A stretch of DNA of 64,000 nucleotides from Vulcaniibacterium gelatinicum (GCF_008033445.1 NZ_VNKO01000008.1:51950-115949); one strand, 5' to 3'; shown: positions 31,268 to 40,483, counted from the first letter of the stretch. Notes: generated by a model from the letters alone, not told the origin. Numbers and translations: made by a program.

Positions 31268-32173
31268 ATGCCCGGACCCGCCCGCCCGCGCCGCCTGCGT
31301 TCCGCCCTGCACCTGGCCGCCGTGGCCGGGCTGCTGGCGCTCGCCGCCTGCTCCCCGCCGCCCGCCGCGCCGCCGGCCGGGGCCGCCACGCCGGCCGAGG
31401 CGGTCACCGGACTGGCCCGGCTGCTGCGCGCGGACGACCTGGCCGGCTTCGCCGTGGCCGCGGTGCCCCCGGACCTGCACGCCCGGCTGGAAGCCGGCTG
31501 GCGCGCCGGCCAGACCCGCTGGCCGCTGGAGGAACTGCCGCTCGACGAGCACCTGCCGGCGCTGCTCGCCACGCTCGCCGCGCCCGGCGCCGAGGCCCGG
31601 CTGCAGGCGCAGTTCCGCCGCCAGTTCGCCGGCGCCGGCAAGGAGCTGTCCGCCGCTGCGGTGAGCCTGGGCGTGTTCGGGCTCGAATACGTGGCGCGCG
31701 AGCCGGCCTTCAGCGCCGAGGAACGCGACCACTACGCCCAGCAGATCCGGGCCCTGAGCCGCTGGGGTGCGCAGGCGCCGCTGGCCGACCCCGCGCGCGC
31801 CCGGGCCGCGGTCGCCGGCCTGGCCAGTGCCGTCCGCCGCAGCGGCCTGCGCGGCCAGGCCGACCTCGCCCGCCACGGCATGGACGCCAGCCTGCGCCGG
31901 CTCGGCCCGGTCTGGCGGGCGTCCAAGGACGGCCTGGCGCGCTACGGCCTGGATCTCGACGCCAGCCTGTCGAGCGTGCAGGCCAGCCTGCAGCGGCAGA
32001 CCGGCGACCTGGCCGAGGTGCGCCTGCGCTACACCCTGGCCGGCACCCCCATCGACACCCTGGTCGCGGTGCAGCGGGTGGACGGCCGCTGGTATCTGCG
32101 CGACCACCTGCGCAACGCCGAGGCCTCGCTGCGGCCGCGCCCGGCCCCGCCCGCCCGCGCCGCCGCCCCTTGA
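31268..32173 (+). CDS. putative lipoprotein of unknown function
   Basis: This 301-residue protein has a lipobox (LLALAAC, Cys about 28) followed by a Pro/Ala linker, then a helical domain. The C-terminal part (LRYTLAGTPIDTLVAVQRVDG, then WYLRDHLRN) looks like a small beta-sheet domain of the NTF2-like sort, but I do not recognise a family. GACACT at 31253-31258 lies close before the start, giving a leader of at most three bases. It lies between the phosphatase and plsB on the same strand. Confidence 0.7.
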   Translation: MPGPARPRRLRSALHLAAVAGLLALAACSPPPAAPPAGAATPAEAVTGLARLLRADDLAGFAVAAVPPDLHARLEAGWRAGQTRWPLEELPLDEHLPALLATLAAPGAEARLQAQFRRQFAGAGKELSAAAVSLGVFGLEYVAREPAFSAEERDHYAQQIRALSRWGAQAPLADPARARAAVAGLASAVRRSGLRGQADLARHGMDASLRRLGPVWRASKDGLARYGLDLDASLSSVQASLQRQTGDLAEVRLRYTLAGTPIDTLVAVQRVDGRWYLRDHLRNAEASLRPRPAPPARAAAP

Positions 32174-32202
32174 GCGGCCGCCGGCCGTCCCCGGCCCTCG
32201 GC

Positions 32203-32215
32203 CATAATGCCCCGA
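32203..32215 (+). promoter_or_regulatory. -10-like hexamer abutting plsB start
   Basis: CATAAT (32203-32208) is followed by six bases and the ATG at 32215, so transcription would begin on the start codon. There is no Shine-Dalgarno sequence. The hexamer is close to TATAAT and is rare in such GC-rich flanks. Confidence 0.4.
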
Positions 32216-34917
32216 TGCCGACTTCACCCCGTCCGCCCGCGCAGCCCACCCTGTTCGGCCCCGAGCCGCTGCCCGAGCACCCGGCCGAGGCCGCCGCACG
32301 CCCCGCCGCGGACCGGGCCGGGCCCGAGGCGCAGGCCGCCGCCGGCGGCCAAGCCGTGCCCGAAGCCCCCGAACTGCCGCTGCCCCCGCCGGCACCCGCC
32401 GCCCCGCCGCCGGCCGCGTCCCGCCAGCGCCGGCCGTTGTGGGCGCGCCTGCTCGGCCGCCTGCTCGATCCCTGGATCCGGCTCGAGCTCGAACCGGCCG
32501 AACCGGCCCGCCTGACCGACGGCCGCCCGGTCTGCTACGTGCTCGAGGACTACGGCCTGTCCAACGCCCTGATCCTCGAGCGCGCCTGCCGCGAGGCCGG
32601 CCTGCCCTCGCCGCTGCAGCCGATGCCGGGCGATCCGCTCGGCCGCAAGCGCGCCTACGTCGCGCTCTCGCGCCGCCACGCCAACACCCTCAAGGCGCTC
32701 GGCCTCACCCCCGGCCCCGAGCACAAGACCCACTCCGGCTCGCTCGCCCGCCTGCTCCAGGCGCACCGCGCCGATCCGGCCCTGGACGTGCAGCTGATCC
32801 CGGTCTCGATCTTCGTCGGCCGCGCGCCCGACAAGCAGAGCGGCTGGTTCAAGGTGCTGTTCTCGGAGAACTGGACCCTGGTCGGCCGCTTCCGCCGGCT
32901 GATGGCGATCCTGCTCAACGGCCGCGACACCCAGGTGCAGTTCGCCGCGCCGGTGTCGGTGCGCGAGGTGATCGCCGAGGGGCTCGACCCCGAGCGCACC
33001 GTGCGCAAGCTCTCGCGCGTGCTGCGCACCCACTTCCGCCTGATCCGCGCCACGGTGATCGGGCCGGACCTGTCCACGCGCCGGCTGCTGGTGGACAAGG
33101 TGCTGGACGCGCCCACCGTCAAGGAGGCGATCGCCGACCAGGCCCGGCGCGACGGCAGCAAGCCGGCCGAGGCCTGGAAGAAGGCCCACGCCTACGCCTG
33201 GGAGATCGCCGCCGACTACTCGCACCCGGTGGTGCGCTCGCTCAGCTTCCTGCTCACCCCGGTCTGGAACCGGATCTACCGCGGCGTGCTGGTGCACCAC
33301 CTCGACCAGCTCAAGCAGAACGCGCCCGGCCACGAGATCGTCTATGTGCCCTGCCACCGCAGCCACATGGACTACCTGCTGCTGAGCTACCTGCTGTACA
33401 CGCGCGGCATCGTGCCGCCGCACATCGCCGCCGGCATCAACCTCAACCTGCCGGTGATCGGCCCGATCCTGCGCCGCGGCGGCGCGTTCTTCATCCGCCG
33501 CAGTTTCCGCGGCAACGCGCTGTACTCGGCGGTGTTCACCGAATACGTGGCGCAACTGGTCGCCGGCGGCTACTCGATCGAGTACTTCATCGAGGGCGGC
33601 CGCTCGCGCACCGGCCGCCTGCTCCCGCCCAAGGGCGGCATGATCGCGATGACCGTGCGCGCCTACCTGCGCCAGCCCACCCGGCCGGTGCTGTTCCAGC
33701 CGGTGTACATCGGCTACGAGAAGCTGATGGAGGGGCGCAGCTACCTGGAGGAGCTGTCCGGCAAGCCCAAGGAGAAGGAATCGGTGTGGGCGCTGCTGGC
33801 CAACATCCCCAGGATCCTGCGCAGCAACTACGGCCAGGTGGTGGTGAACTTCGGCGAGCCGATCCGGCTCGACACGGTGCTGGCCGAATGTGCGCCCGAC
33901 TGGGACGGCCAGCCGCTGCGCGACGAGGACCGGCCCGAATGGCTGGCGCGCACCGTGGACACGCTCGCCCAGCGCATCCAGGTCAACGTCAACCGCGCCG
34001 CCGACGTCAACCCGGTCAACCTGCTGGCGCTGGCGCTGCTGTCCACGCCCAAGCACGCGATGGGCGAGGCCGACCTGCTGGCGCAGATCGCGCTGTCGCA
34101 GAAGCTGCTCACCGAGCTGCCCTATTCCGAGCACGTCACGGTCACCCCGCACACGCCCGAGCAGATCGTGGCGCACGGCGAGGAGATCGGCATGCTCACC
34201 CGCACCCCGCACCCGCTCGGCGACGTGCTCAGCGTGGGCGGCGACACCGCGGTGCTGCTGTCGTACTACCGCAACAACGTCCTGCACCTGTTCGTGGCCG
34301 CGGCCTGGATCGCGCAGTGCTTCCAGCACAACCGGCGCATGGGCCGCGAGCAACTGCTGCGCCTGGGCCGCGCCCTGTACCCGTTCCTGCAGGCCGAGCT
34401 GTTCCTGCCCTGGGACGAGGACGGCTTCGCCGCGCGCATCGAGCGCACCATCGAGGTGTTCGTCCGCGAGGGCCTGCTGCAGCAGGTCGGCGACGAGGAA
34501 GGCGGCATCCTGCAGCGCAACGCCGGCCAGAGCGACGAGGTGTTCCGCCTGCGCGCCATCGGCCACTCGCTGCAGCAGGCGTTCGAGCGCTACTACATCG
34601 CGATCTCGGTGCTGGTGAAGAACGGCCCCGGCACCCTCACCACCGGCGAGCTCGAGACCCTGTGCCAGCTCGCTGCGCAGCGCCTGTCGCTGCTGTACGC
34701 CCCGGCCGCACCCGAGTTCTTCGACCGCACCCTGTTCCGCGGCTTCATCCAGAAGCTGCGCGAGCTGAAGCTGGTGTGGCCGGATCAGACCGGCCGCCTG
34801 GCCTTCGACGAACGCCTCAACGGCTGGGCCCGGGACGCGCGCGTGATCCTCGGCCGCGAACTGCGGCACACGATCGAGAAGGTGAGCCCGGAAGCGGCGC
34901 GGCCGGCGGGCAGGTAA
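32215..34917 (+). CDS. plsB: glycerol-3-phosphate 1-O-acyltransferase
   Basis: This 900-residue inner-membrane enzyme adds the first acyl chain in phospholipid synthesis. Acyltransferase motifs are in order: VPCHRSHMDYLL (HX4D, near residue 380), FFIRRSF, YFIEGGRSRTGR and the PVYIGYEKLMEG region. The N-terminal 75 residues are a Pro/Ala-rich, low-complexity lead, longer than in E. coli PlsB. It converges with the peptide-export ABC gene, with a hairpin between. Confidence 0.95.
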   Translation: MPTSPRPPAQPTLFGPEPLPEHPAEAAARPAADRAGPEAQAAAGGQAVPEAPELPLPPPAPAAPPPAASRQRRPLWARLLGRLLDPWIRLELEPAEPARLTDGRPVCYVLEDYGLSNALILERACREAGLPSPLQPMPGDPLGRKRAYVALSRRHANTLKALGLTPGPEHKTHSGSLARLLQAHRADPALDVQLIPVSIFVGRAPDKQSGWFKVLFSENWTLVGRFRRLMAILLNGRDTQVQFAAPVSVREVIAEGLDPERTVRKLSRVLRTHFRLIRATVIGPDLSTRRLLVDKVLDAPTVKEAIADQARRDGSKPAEAWKKAHAYAWEIAADYSHPVVRSLSFLLTPVWNRIYRGVLVHHLDQLKQNAPGHEIVYVPCHRSHMDYLLLSYLLYTRGIVPPHIAAGINLNLPVIGPILRRGGAFFIRRSFRGNALYSAVFTEYVAQLVAGGYSIEYFIEGGRSRTGRLLPPKGGMIAMTVRAYLRQPTRPVLFQPVYIGYEKLMEGRSYLEELSGKPKEKESVWALLANIPRILRSNYGQVVVNFGEPIRLDTVLAECAPDWDGQPLRDEDRPEWLARTVDTLAQRIQVNVNRAADVNPVNLLALALLSTPKHAMGEADLLAQIALSQKLLTELPYSEHVTVTPHTPEQIVAHGEEIGMLTRTPHPLGDVLSVGGDTAVLLSYYRNNVLHLFVAAAWIAQCFQHNRRMGREQLLRLGRALYPFLQAELFLPWDEDGFAARIERTIEVFVREGLLQQVGDEEGGILQRNAGQSDEVFRLRAIGHSLQQAFERYYIAISVLVKNGPGTLTTGELETLCQLAAQRLSLLYAPAAPEFFDRTLFRGFIQKLRELKLVWPDQTGRLAFDERLNGWARDARVILGRELRHTIEKVSPEAARPAGR

Positions 34918-34928
34918 CGCATAGGCAG

Positions 34929-34952
34929 GTGCCAGCAGGAAGCGTCTGGCAC
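34929..34952. terminator. bidirectional hairpin between convergent genes
   Basis: GTGCCAG (34929-34935) pairs with CTGGCAC (34946-34952) across a 10-base loop. It lies between the plsB stop and the stop of the convergent ABC gene. There is no T-run, so termination strength is uncertain. Confidence 0.45.
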
Positions 34953-34956
34953 AGCC

Positions 34957-37080
34957 TCACGCCGGTGCCGTCTCGCACGCCTCGCGGGACGTGGCCGCCG
35001 GCCTCTGCGGCCGCAGCTCCTGCACGATCCGCCCGCCTTCCAGGATCAGCGCCCGGTCCGCGCTGGCGATCGTTTCCGGCCGATGCGCCACGATCACCTT
35101 GGTCAGGGCGAGGTTGCGCACCGCCTCGTTGACCAGCCGCTCCCGCATCACGTCCAGGTGGCTGGTGGCCTCGTCCAGGAACAGGATCCTCGGCTCGCGG
35201 TACAACGCCCGGGCCAGGATCACCCGCTGCTTCTGCCCGCCCGACAGCGAACTGCCCATGTCGCCGATCAGGCTGTGGTAGCCCATCGGCATCGCCGCGA
35301 TCTCCTCGTGCACCGCCGCCAATCGCGCCGCGCGCTCGATCCGTGCCTGATCCGCCTCGGGGTCGAAGAAACTGATGTTGTCGGCGATGCTGCCGGCGAA
35401 CAACTGGTCGTCCTGCATCACCGCGCCGACGATCCGGCGGATGTTGCGCGGGCCGACCCTGCGCAGATCCTGCCCGCCCACGGTGATGCGCCCCTCGGTG
35501 GGCTCCATCAGGCCCAACATCAGCTTCACCAGCGTGGTCTTGCCGCAACCGGAGGCGCCCACGATCGCCACCGACTCGCCCGGCTCGACGGTGAAGCTGC
35601 ACTCCTTCAGCACCCATGGCTCGCCCTCGCCGTAACGGAACGACAGGCCGCTCACCTCGATCCGGGTGTCGGCCGGCGGCGGCAGGTCGGGCAGCGCCAG
35701 CGTCGGCTCGGGCGGGGTCAGGACGATGTCGGCCAGCCGCTCGCCATGCAGGCGCAGCATCCGGAACTCGATCCACTTGTCGATCAACGCCCCGACCCGC
35801 TGCGCGAACTGGTCCTTGTAGGCCAGGTACGCGATCAGCATGCCCACCGAGAACACGTTGGACAGTGCCAGCACCGCGCCGATCCAGATCACCGCGATGC
35901 GCTCGACGCCGAACACCAGCTGGCTCGCCGTGTTGAAGCCGAGGCCCATCCGCGCCAGCCGCACCTCCTGGTTGACCGTGTCGGCCATCAGGTTCGCGTA
36001 GCCGGCCTGGCGCAGGGGCTCGCCGCCTGCCACCTTCAGGCTCTGCATGCCACGCAGGGTCTCGAGCAGATGGCTTTGCTGCCTGGCGGAGGCGACCAGT
36101 TGCTGTTCGGTGCGGTCGCGCACCGGCCGGTAGGCCAGCGCACGCAGCCCCAGGTACAGCGCCACCGCCCCCAGCGTGACCAGCGCCAGCTTCCAGCTGT
36201 AGATCAGCATCATCACCAGCGTCACCACCGCCATCAGCCCGTCAATGAGCGCCTCGACGAAGCTCGTGGTCAGGGTCTTCTGGATCGCCTGCACCGACGC
36301 CATCCGCGAGGTGATGTCGCCCAGGTGCCGCTTCTCGAAAAAGTCCAGCGGCAGCTTCAGGAGGTGGGCGAAGACATTGCCCATCCACTGCAATCCCAGC
36401 CGCGAGGACAGGTACACCACCGACCAGCCGCGCAGCAGGCCAATCCCGACCTGCAGCAGCAGCGCGAGCCCGAACCCCAGCCCCAGCACCACCAGCAGGT
36501 CGCGGTCGGCCGAGACCAGCACCTGGTCCACCACCCACTGCACGTAGAACGGCGCCAGCAGCACGAAGGCCTGCAGCGCCACCGACAGCAGCCCGATCAG
36601 CGCCAGCGACCGCCACAGCCCCGACACCGGCCCGGTCAATTGCCGCACCGTGACCGCCGGCGCCGCCCGGCGCGGCCGGAAATCCGCACCCGGCGTCAGC
36701 TCCAGCGCAACGCCGGTGAAATGCTTCGACACCTCGTCATACCCGAGCCTGCGCTCGCCGAACGCAGGATCCAGGATCGTGACCTTCGACGCACCGGCCT
36801 TGGCCAGCACCACGAAATGGTTCAGGTCCCAATGCAGGATGCACGGCACCTTCAGCTTGGGCAGATCTTCGAGCTCGAGCCGCAACGGCCGCGTCGCAAA
36901 CCCCAGCTGCTGGGCGATGTGGATCAACTGGTTGAGCCGGGCGCCCTTGAGCGAGAGCGGGAACCGCTGCCGCAGCTCCGGCAGCCCGATGCGCAGATCG
37001 TGTGCCTCCGCCACCATCGCCAGACAGGCGAGGCCGCATTCGGTGGCTTCGGATTGGATGACCGCTCTACCCCGTGCCAT
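34957..37080 (-). CDS. peptidase-containing ABC exporter (C39 type)
   Basis: This 707-residue transporter processes and exports double-glycine leader peptides. The N-terminal C39 peptidase (1-135) has IQSEATECGLACLAM with catalytic Cys15, His in DLNHFVVL (about 88) and Asp in LDPAFG (104). The membrane domain (about 155-430) has six helices. The ATPase (about 480-700) has GASGCGKTTL, SLSGGQKQR and RILFLDEATS. The start overlaps the stop of the 66-residue gene as TAATG. The precursor peptides and the HlyD adaptor are encoded upstream on the same strand. An outer-membrane TolC would be supplied from elsewhere. Confidence 0.94.
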   Translation of the reverse strand: MARGRAVIQSEATECGLACLAMVAEAHDLRIGLPELRQRFPLSLKGARLNQLIHIAQQLGFATRPLRLELEDLPKLKVPCILHWDLNHFVVLAKAGASKVTILDPAFGERRLGYDEVSKHFTGVALELTPGADFRPRRAAPAVTVRQLTGPVSGLWRSLALIGLLSVALQAFVLLAPFYVQWVVDQVLVSADRDLLVVLGLGFGLALLLQVGIGLLRGWSVVYLSSRLGLQWMGNVFAHLLKLPLDFFEKRHLGDITSRMASVQAIQKTLTTSFVEALIDGLMAVVTLVMMLIYSWKLALVTLGAVALYLGLRALAYRPVRDRTEQQLVASARQQSHLLETLRGMQSLKVAGGEPLRQAGYANLMADTVNQEVRLARMGLGFNTASQLVFGVERIAVIWIGAVLALSNVFSVGMLIAYLAYKDQFAQRVGALIDKWIEFRMLRLHGERLADIVLTPPEPTLALPDLPPPADTRIEVSGLSFRYGEGEPWVLKECSFTVEPGESVAIVGASGCGKTTLVKLMLGLMEPTEGRITVGGQDLRRVGPRNIRRIVGAVMQDDQLFAGSIADNISFFDPEADQARIERAARLAAVHEEIAAMPMGYHSLIGDMGSSLSGGQKQRVILARALYREPRILFLDEATSHLDVMRERLVNEAVRNLALTKVIVAHRPETIASADRALILEGGRIVQELRPQRPAATSREACETAPA

Positions 37081-37280
37081 TACTTGAAGGGGGTTGCCTT
37101 GGATCTCGTCTTGCGCGAGTTAATCTGCTCATAGCCCCAGCTGAGCAAGAGACTAACTCCTAAGACTATCGCGAACCAAGACCACCTTCCATAGCGGAAA
37201 TAAGTATAAAAAAAGTCAGCGACGTAATATACGCCAAGTATCAAAACAGCTCGCTGAATCCACCGTGCCGGGACAGTCAT
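37080..37280 (-). CDS. small membrane protein, possible immunity protein
   Basis: This 66-residue protein has two hydrophobic segments (AVLILGVYYVADFFYTYF and WFAIVLGVSLLLSWGY) and a basic tail. It resembles small immunity or accessory membrane proteins of bacteriocin clusters by size and position only. An AGGG lies about 10 bases before the start. Its stop overlaps the ABC start (TAATG), so the two are translationally coupled. The frame upstream is continuous with the shifted frame of the relic leader at 37281-37383. The region is much less GC-rich than the flanks. Confidence 0.6.
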   Translation of the reverse strand: MTVPARWIQRAVLILGVYYVADFFYTYFRYGRWSWFAIVLGVSLLLSWGYEQINSRKTRSKATPFK

Positions 37281-37383
37281 GAGTATGCACCCTGTAGAAA
37301 GTGCTGGTAAGGACGCGCGCCAACGCGAAGCGTGTACGGCTCTAACAGCATCGATTTTCCGTAATATTCAACTCACACATCAT
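37281..37383 (-). pseudogene. relic of a third double-glycine precursor
   Basis: From ATG 37383 the minus strand reads MMCELNITENRCC and stops. The intact neighbour begins MRELNITEIEVVDGG. Dropping one A after the GAA codon changes the relic to CELNITEIDAV, which restores the leader pattern but not the GG. That shifted frame then runs open into the 66-residue gene. I read this as a decayed leader copy. The upstream GAGG is conserved (TCTGAGGCTC). Confidence 0.6.
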
Positions 37384-37413
37384 AGAGCCTCAGAAAACCT
37401 ACTGATATTCAAT

Positions 37414-37447
37414 CAGCGGGCCATGCCAGGTGGGCCATGGCCCGCTG
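37414..37447 (-). promoter_or_regulatory. strong hairpin inside the peptide operon
   Basis: A perfect 12-bp stem pairs CAGCGGGCCATG (37414-37425) with CATGGCCCGCTG (37436-37447) around a 10-base loop. It lies between the two intact peptide genes and the relic/ABC genes. It could attenuate or process the transcript so that peptides are made in excess of exporter. No T-run follows directly. Confidence 0.5.
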
Positions 37448-37462
37448 AAATTGCTCACTTAC

Positions 37463-37651
37463 TTAAATTGCAAGCGTGGCGTTAGCATACGCTTGCTGTT
37501 TGCAGTAATTCGTAGCATCCGCGAGCGCGCTGCCTATGGCGCTACCAATCGCAGACACTGCACTGCCGAAAGCAAAGCCTGCAGCGCGACCCATGTCGTA
37601 AACCATACCGCCGTCAACAACTTCAATTTCTGTAATATTCAGTTCGCGCAT
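37463..37651 (-). CDS. double-glycine leader peptide 1 (bacteriocin-like)
   Basis: This 62-residue precursor has the leader MRELNITEIEVVDGG (residues 1-15), which ends in the GG cleaved by C39 peptidases. The 47-residue core is small-residue rich (GFAFGSAVSAIGSAIGSAL), with repeated GxxxG/AxxxG spacing as in two-peptide class IIb bacteriocins, and ends NYCKQQAYANATLAI with a single Cys. Start 37651 has GAGG about 10 bases upstream; an in-frame start at 37687 is rejected. It lies 10 bases behind peptide 2. Antimicrobial activity is inferred from leader and context. Confidence 0.82.
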   Translation of the reverse strand: MRELNITEIEVVDGGMVYDMGRAAGFAFGSAVSAIGSAIGSALADATNYCKQQAYANATLAI

Positions 37652-37661
37652 GATTTGAACC

Positions 37662-37802
37662 TCAGGTGGCCTGCTGATAGCCATCAACGAAGCCTTTAGT
37701 GAAATCGTAGATTAAAGCGGCTGCGCCGATGGCAGCCAACAAAACGCCGACATTAATCCCGCCGTCAACTGCCTCAAGCTCACTCAATGTCAATTCACGC
37801 AT
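37662..37802 (-). CDS. double-glycine leader peptide 2 (bacteriocin-like)
   Basis: This 46-residue precursor has the leader MRELTLSELEAVDGG and a 31-residue core that is a single hydrophobic helix (INVGVLLAAIGAAALIYDF) plus a polar tail. AAGGAGAAG just upstream supports the start at 37802. A longer in-frame reading from 37895, overlapping the HlyD stop, is possible but lacks the leader at its N-terminus. With peptide 1 it could form a two-component bacteriocin. The partnership is inference. Confidence 0.82.
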   Translation of the reverse strand: MRELTLSELEAVDGGINVGVLLAAIGAAALIYDFTKGFVDGYQQAT

Positions 37803-37891
37803 TTCTACTTCTCCTTGAGTAATGGCGCAGTCCCCCTGCGCCATGGGGCCGGGAACACACCCGGCAATTCCTTGCCCCGGCTGGATGACGT

Positions 37892-39154
37892 TCATTCCGC
37901 CAGCCTCCCCGTGAGCGAATACAGCGGCTCGAACACCCACTCGAACAGGCGGCGGCGCTCGCCGAGGATGTCGGCCTCCAGCAGCATTCCCGGCTTGAGC
38001 GGCTCGGGCTTGCCGTAGGCGGTGACGGCCTGGCGCGCGAGCGCGACGGTGACGCGGTAGAACGGTTCGCCGGCCTGGGCGTTGCCGATCAATGCGCCCA
38101 GTTCGCCCGGGCTCAGTGCGCTGCGGCTGATGCGCGCCACGCGCCCGGCGTGGTGGCCGAACTTCTGGTGCGGGTAGGCCTGGTAGCGCAGCAGCACGCG
38201 GTCGCCGGGTTCGATGAAACCGATCGCGCGGCTGGGCACGAGCAGTTCCGCCTCGAGCCGGCCGTCGCCGGGAATCAGCGTGAGCACCGGCTGTCCGGCC
38301 TGCACCGCCTGGCCCGGCTTGAGCACCTGCGTGGCCACCACGCCGGCGATCGGCGCGGTGACGGCCAGTTCGCCGCGCGCGCGCGTCTCCACCTGCTCCT
38401 GCTCCAGCAGCGCCAGCTCGCGCTGATGCGCGGCGATGGCGAGTTGGCGTTGGGCGGGCAGCTCGCCGATCGCCTGTTGCAGCTGCGCGATCTGGCGCCG
38501 GACATCCACCGCCTGGCGTTGCAGCGCCTGCACCGCGGAGGTCTGCTCGAGGACCAGGTTCTCCTGCTGCCGCAGCTGCAGTTCGCTGGCGTAGCGCTGC
38601 GCATGCAGCTGCCGCAGGCGCTCCAGGGTGTCTTGCGCGATCCGGACCTGGTTCTGGCGGGTGGCGATTTCCGCCACGATCTGCGCGCGCTGGCGCCGGG
38701 CGGCCTCCAGCTGCCGGGACAATCCGAGCTCCTGGGCGGACAGCAGCGCCGACTGTGCCGACTGCGCCTGCAACAGGACTTGCCGGCGCCGGTCCAGACG
38801 CGCCTCCAGTGCGGAGGCCGTGTCGCCGGCCGCCAGCGTGGCGCGCGGCACCGTGACCACGGCCAGCAGCTCCCCGGCGCGCACGGCCCGCCCCTCCTCG
38901 ACTGCGAGCCGGCTCAGCACGCCGGCCGCAGGGGCGACCACGGTGGCCAGGCCCTGCACCGGCACCAGCTGCCCGATCACGCGCGTCCGCCGGGTATAGG
39001 TCCCGAAGATCAGGAACAGGGCGACCGCAAGCGCAGCCAGCACGGCGAAGCCGGCCAGCGTCCACAACGACAGCGGTTGTGCAAGGGAGATCGCACCCAG
39101 CCAGGTGTTGCGCCTGGCCTCGAACACTTCCCTGCGAAACAAATCGCCCGACAT
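37892..39154 (-). CDS. HlyD-family membrane fusion protein of peptide exporter
   Basis: This 420-residue periplasmic adaptor has one N-terminal membrane helix (about 29-52, LWTLAGFAVLAALAVALFLIF), a lipoyl-like half, a long coiled coil (about 115-270, rich in Gln/Arg/Leu), the second lipoyl half (APIAGVVATQVLKPGQAVQAG) and a beta-barrel region. It bridges the C39 ABC exporter to an outer-membrane channel. It is the first gene of the operon, followed by peptide genes 2 and 1 and the exporter. The start at 39154 is the only good ATG. Confidence 0.9.
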   Translation of the reverse strand: MSGDLFRREVFEARRNTWLGAISLAQPLSLWTLAGFAVLAALAVALFLIFGTYTRRTRVIGQLVPVQGLATVVAPAAGVLSRLAVEEGRAVRAGELLAVVTVPRATLAAGDTASALEARLDRRRQVLLQAQSAQSALLSAQELGLSRQLEAARRQRAQIVAEIATRQNQVRIAQDTLERLRQLHAQRYASELQLRQQENLVLEQTSAVQALQRQAVDVRRQIAQLQQAIGELPAQRQLAIAAHQRELALLEQEQVETRARGELAVTAPIAGVVATQVLKPGQAVQAGQPVLTLIPGDGRLEAELLVPSRAIGFIEPGDRVLLRYQAYPHQKFGHHAGRVARISRSALSPGELGALIGNAQAGEPFYRVTVALARQAVTAYGKPEPLKPGMLLEADILGERRRLFEWVFEPLYSLTGRLAE

Positions 39155-39252
39155 CGTCCTTGTGTCGTCCCCTACAGCGCGGCGCAGGCTAAATGCAGGC
39201 TGTGGCGCCTGTCAAGCTTTTCCGCCTCTTCGGGCAATGCATGGGCGAATGC

Positions 39253-39471
39253 CTACGCCGGCTCGTCCGGGATCAGCATGGACTCCAGCCGGGCGATGCA
39301 GTCCCGGAGCTGCAGCCGGCGCTTCTTCAGCCGCTTGACCGTGAGCTCGTCGGCGTTGCGGTCGCGCTGCAGGCGCTCGATCGCGGCGTCGAGGTCGCGG
39401 TGCTCGAGCCGGAGCTCGACCAGGCGCCGCGCCAGGCGCGAGAGCTCCGCGGGATCGGTGGGCTGGTTCAC
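39253..39471 (-). CDS. DUF465 (YdcH-like) small protein
   Basis: This 72-residue coiled-coil protein matches DUF465: [20 protein letters not shown], then [18 protein letters not shown]. The family is widespread and of unknown function. It lies alone between HlyD and ttcA. Confidence 0.8.
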   Translation of the reverse strand: MNQPTDPAELSRLARRLVELRLEHRDLDAAIERLQRDRNADELTVKRLKKRRLQLRDCIARLESMLIPDEPA

Positions 39472-39575
39472 GCGGCGAGCTTACCCCGCGCCCGGGACGC
39501 CGTCATGACACCTGCGCGCCCGGTCGCGCCGGCGGGCCGCGGGTAGAATGGACGGCCCGCTGCAACGCCCGCCGC

Positions 39576-40472
39576 ATGAGCATCCCGCTGCCCCTCGCCG
39601 AACCCGCGCCGCGCGCGCGCCGCGCCGCGCACGAGGCCAACCGCCTCGCCAAGCGCCTGCGCCACCAGGTCGGGCGCGCGATCGCCGACTTCGGCATGAT
39701 CGAGGACGGCGACCGGGTGATGGTCTGCCTGTCGGGCGGCAAGGACAGCTACACCCTGCTCGACATCCTGCTGCAGTTGCAGCGCAAGGCCCCGGTGCGG
39801 TTCTCGATCACCGCGGTCAACCTCGACCAGAAGCAGCCGGGCTTCCCCGGACACGTGCTGCCGGACTACCTGCGCACGCTGGGGGTGGACTTCCACATCC
39901 TCGAGCAGGACACCTACTCGGTGGTCAAGCGCGTGGTGCCGGAAGGCAAGACCCTGTGCTCGCTGTGTTCGCGCCTGCGCCGCGGCGCGCTGTACTCGTT
40001 CGCGGCCGAGCACGGCTACACCAAGATCGCGCTCGGCCACCACCGCGACGACATGGTGGCCACGTTCTTCCTCAACCTGTTCTTCCACGCCAAGCTCTCG
40101 GGCATGCCGCCGAAGCTGCTGTCCGACGACGGCCGGCACGTGGTGATCCGGCCGCTGGCCTACGTGCGCGAGGACGACATCGCGCGCTACGCCGAGCTGC
40201 GCCGGTTCCCGATCATCCCCTGCAACCTGTGCGGCTCGCAGGAGAACCTGCAGCGCAAGCAGGTCAAGCGCATGCTCGAGGCGTGGGAGCAGGAACACCC
40301 CGGGCGGATCGAGACCATCGCCCGCGCGCTCGGCGACGTGCGCCCGTCCCAGCTCGCCGACCCGAAGCTGTTCGACTTCCTCGCCCTCGGCGCGCGCGGC
40401 GGCGCGCTGCCGGACGCGCACGCGTGGCTGGCCGGAGAGCCGCACGCGGCGACGGACGAGACCGACGACTGA
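39576..40472 (+). CDS. ttcA: tRNA 2-thiocytidine synthetase TtcA
   Basis: This 298-residue enzyme thiolates C32 of tRNA. The PP-loop [13 protein letters not shown] lies near residue 51. The two cysteine pairs [11 protein letters not shown] and [14 protein letters not shown] hold the Fe-S cluster. [16 protein letters not shown] is typical. TAGAAT at 39544-39549 is a likely -10, giving a leader of about 20 bases. The gene is closed by the terminator at 40484-40506. Confidence 0.96.
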   Translation: MSIPLPLAEPAPRARRAAHEANRLAKRLRHQVGRAIADFGMIEDGDRVMVCLSGGKDSYTLLDILLQLQRKAPVRFSITAVNLDQKQPGFPGHVLPDYLRTLGVDFHILEQDTYSVVKRVVPEGKTLCSLCSRLRRGALYSFAAEHGYTKIALGHHRDDMVATFFLNLFFHAKLSGMPPKLLSDDGRHVVIRPLAYVREDDIARYAELRRFPIIPCNLCGSQENLQRKQVKRMLEAWEQEHPGRIETIARALGDVRPSQLADPKLFDFLALGARGGALPDAHAWLAGEPHAATDETDD

Positions 40473-40483
40473 CCCGTCTCCTT

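Noticed and set aside
37662..39065. One long frame joining an HlyD antisense-like reading and peptide 2
   Set aside because: Only the end (from 37802) has a leader and ribosome-binding site. The rest is a shifted reading of the HlyD gene.
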